From: an uncultured Eubacterium sp.
GTDB lineage: Bacteria > Bacillota > Clostridia > Lachnospirales > Lachnospiraceae
Length of the DNA stretch: 22,336 nt
Direction of reading: 5' to 3'
Assembly: GCA_910584345.1 (NCBI GenBank)
Contig: CAJTZX010000060.1
Location: 1 to 22,336, forward strand
Part shown: piece by piece, positions 22,294 to 22,336 of the stretch
Layout of the letters: each line of letters opens with the position of its first letter
Position numbering within the stretch: the first letter of the stretch is position 1
Notes under the pieces: generated by a model
What the model was told of the DNA's origin: nothing
Databases searched by the model: none
What the model saw: the letters and a program-made list of their open reading frames with translations, nothing else
Program-made: the position numbers and the translations under genes

Positions 22294-22336
22294 ATCCGTG
22301 AAACTCAGTTGTTTTTTACAGGAATTGCTTAGAATA

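Overview
The window looks like the chromosome of a low-GC Gram-positive gut anaerobe, most likely a Lachnospiraceae/Clostridia member. The signs are AT-rich codon use, strong AGGAGG-type ribosome binding sites, several TTG starts, BlaI/M56 and FtsX-type ABC modules, and long palindromic intergenic repeats of a kind common in that family. Species cannot be told from the sequence alone. All family assignments come from reading motifs; no database search was run.

Positions 1-5600 are a decaying stretch. Intact genes (a flavodoxin lipoprotein, an ArsC/Spx-family protein, a methyl-accepting chemotaxis protein) alternate with broken ones: the tail of an FMN-reductase-like gene, a DMT/EamA transporter lacking its N-terminus, a serine/threonine-kinase-like gene split by a 160-bp TA-flanked palindromic element (plus a separate nonsense codon), and a DUF89-like gene with a frame change and a large internal deletion. 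A degenerate second copy of the palindromic element lies at about 5414-5597, and a lone end of it at about 11701-11720.

Positions 5636-9412 (minus strand) hold an ABC module (LolD/MacB-type ATPase plus a two-domain FtsX-type permease) followed by a lipoprotein made of seven-residue 'xTVDxxK' repeats. The lipoprotein frame is cut short by what looks like a one-base loss in a poly-A tract. Divergent from it, 9797-11639 encode a BlaI-type repressor and an M56 (BlaR1-like) membrane metallopeptidase with an unfamiliar extracytoplasmic tail.

Positions 11756-21587 form the most interesting unit, a radical-SAM RiPP locus on the plus strand. The order is: a secreted NlpC/P60-like protein; a secreted Ig-like (BIG2) protein sharing a module with it; a 57-residue Cys-rich precursor peptide (14743-14916, absent from a normal long-ORF scan); a radical SAM/SPASM maturase resembling the CcpM (Cys-rich peptide maturase) group; a stand-alone ABC ATPase with two paralogous permeases that have large outside loops (LanFEG-like immunity or export); and a TMD-NBD ABC exporter without a C39 peptidase domain. 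The promoter regions of the blaI-like operon and of this locus share an identical 18-bp block covering the -35 box, which suggests the BlaI/M56 pair co-regulates the peptide locus. A different long palindromic repeat follows the exporter gene, and a small membrane-anchored protein of unknown function closes the window.
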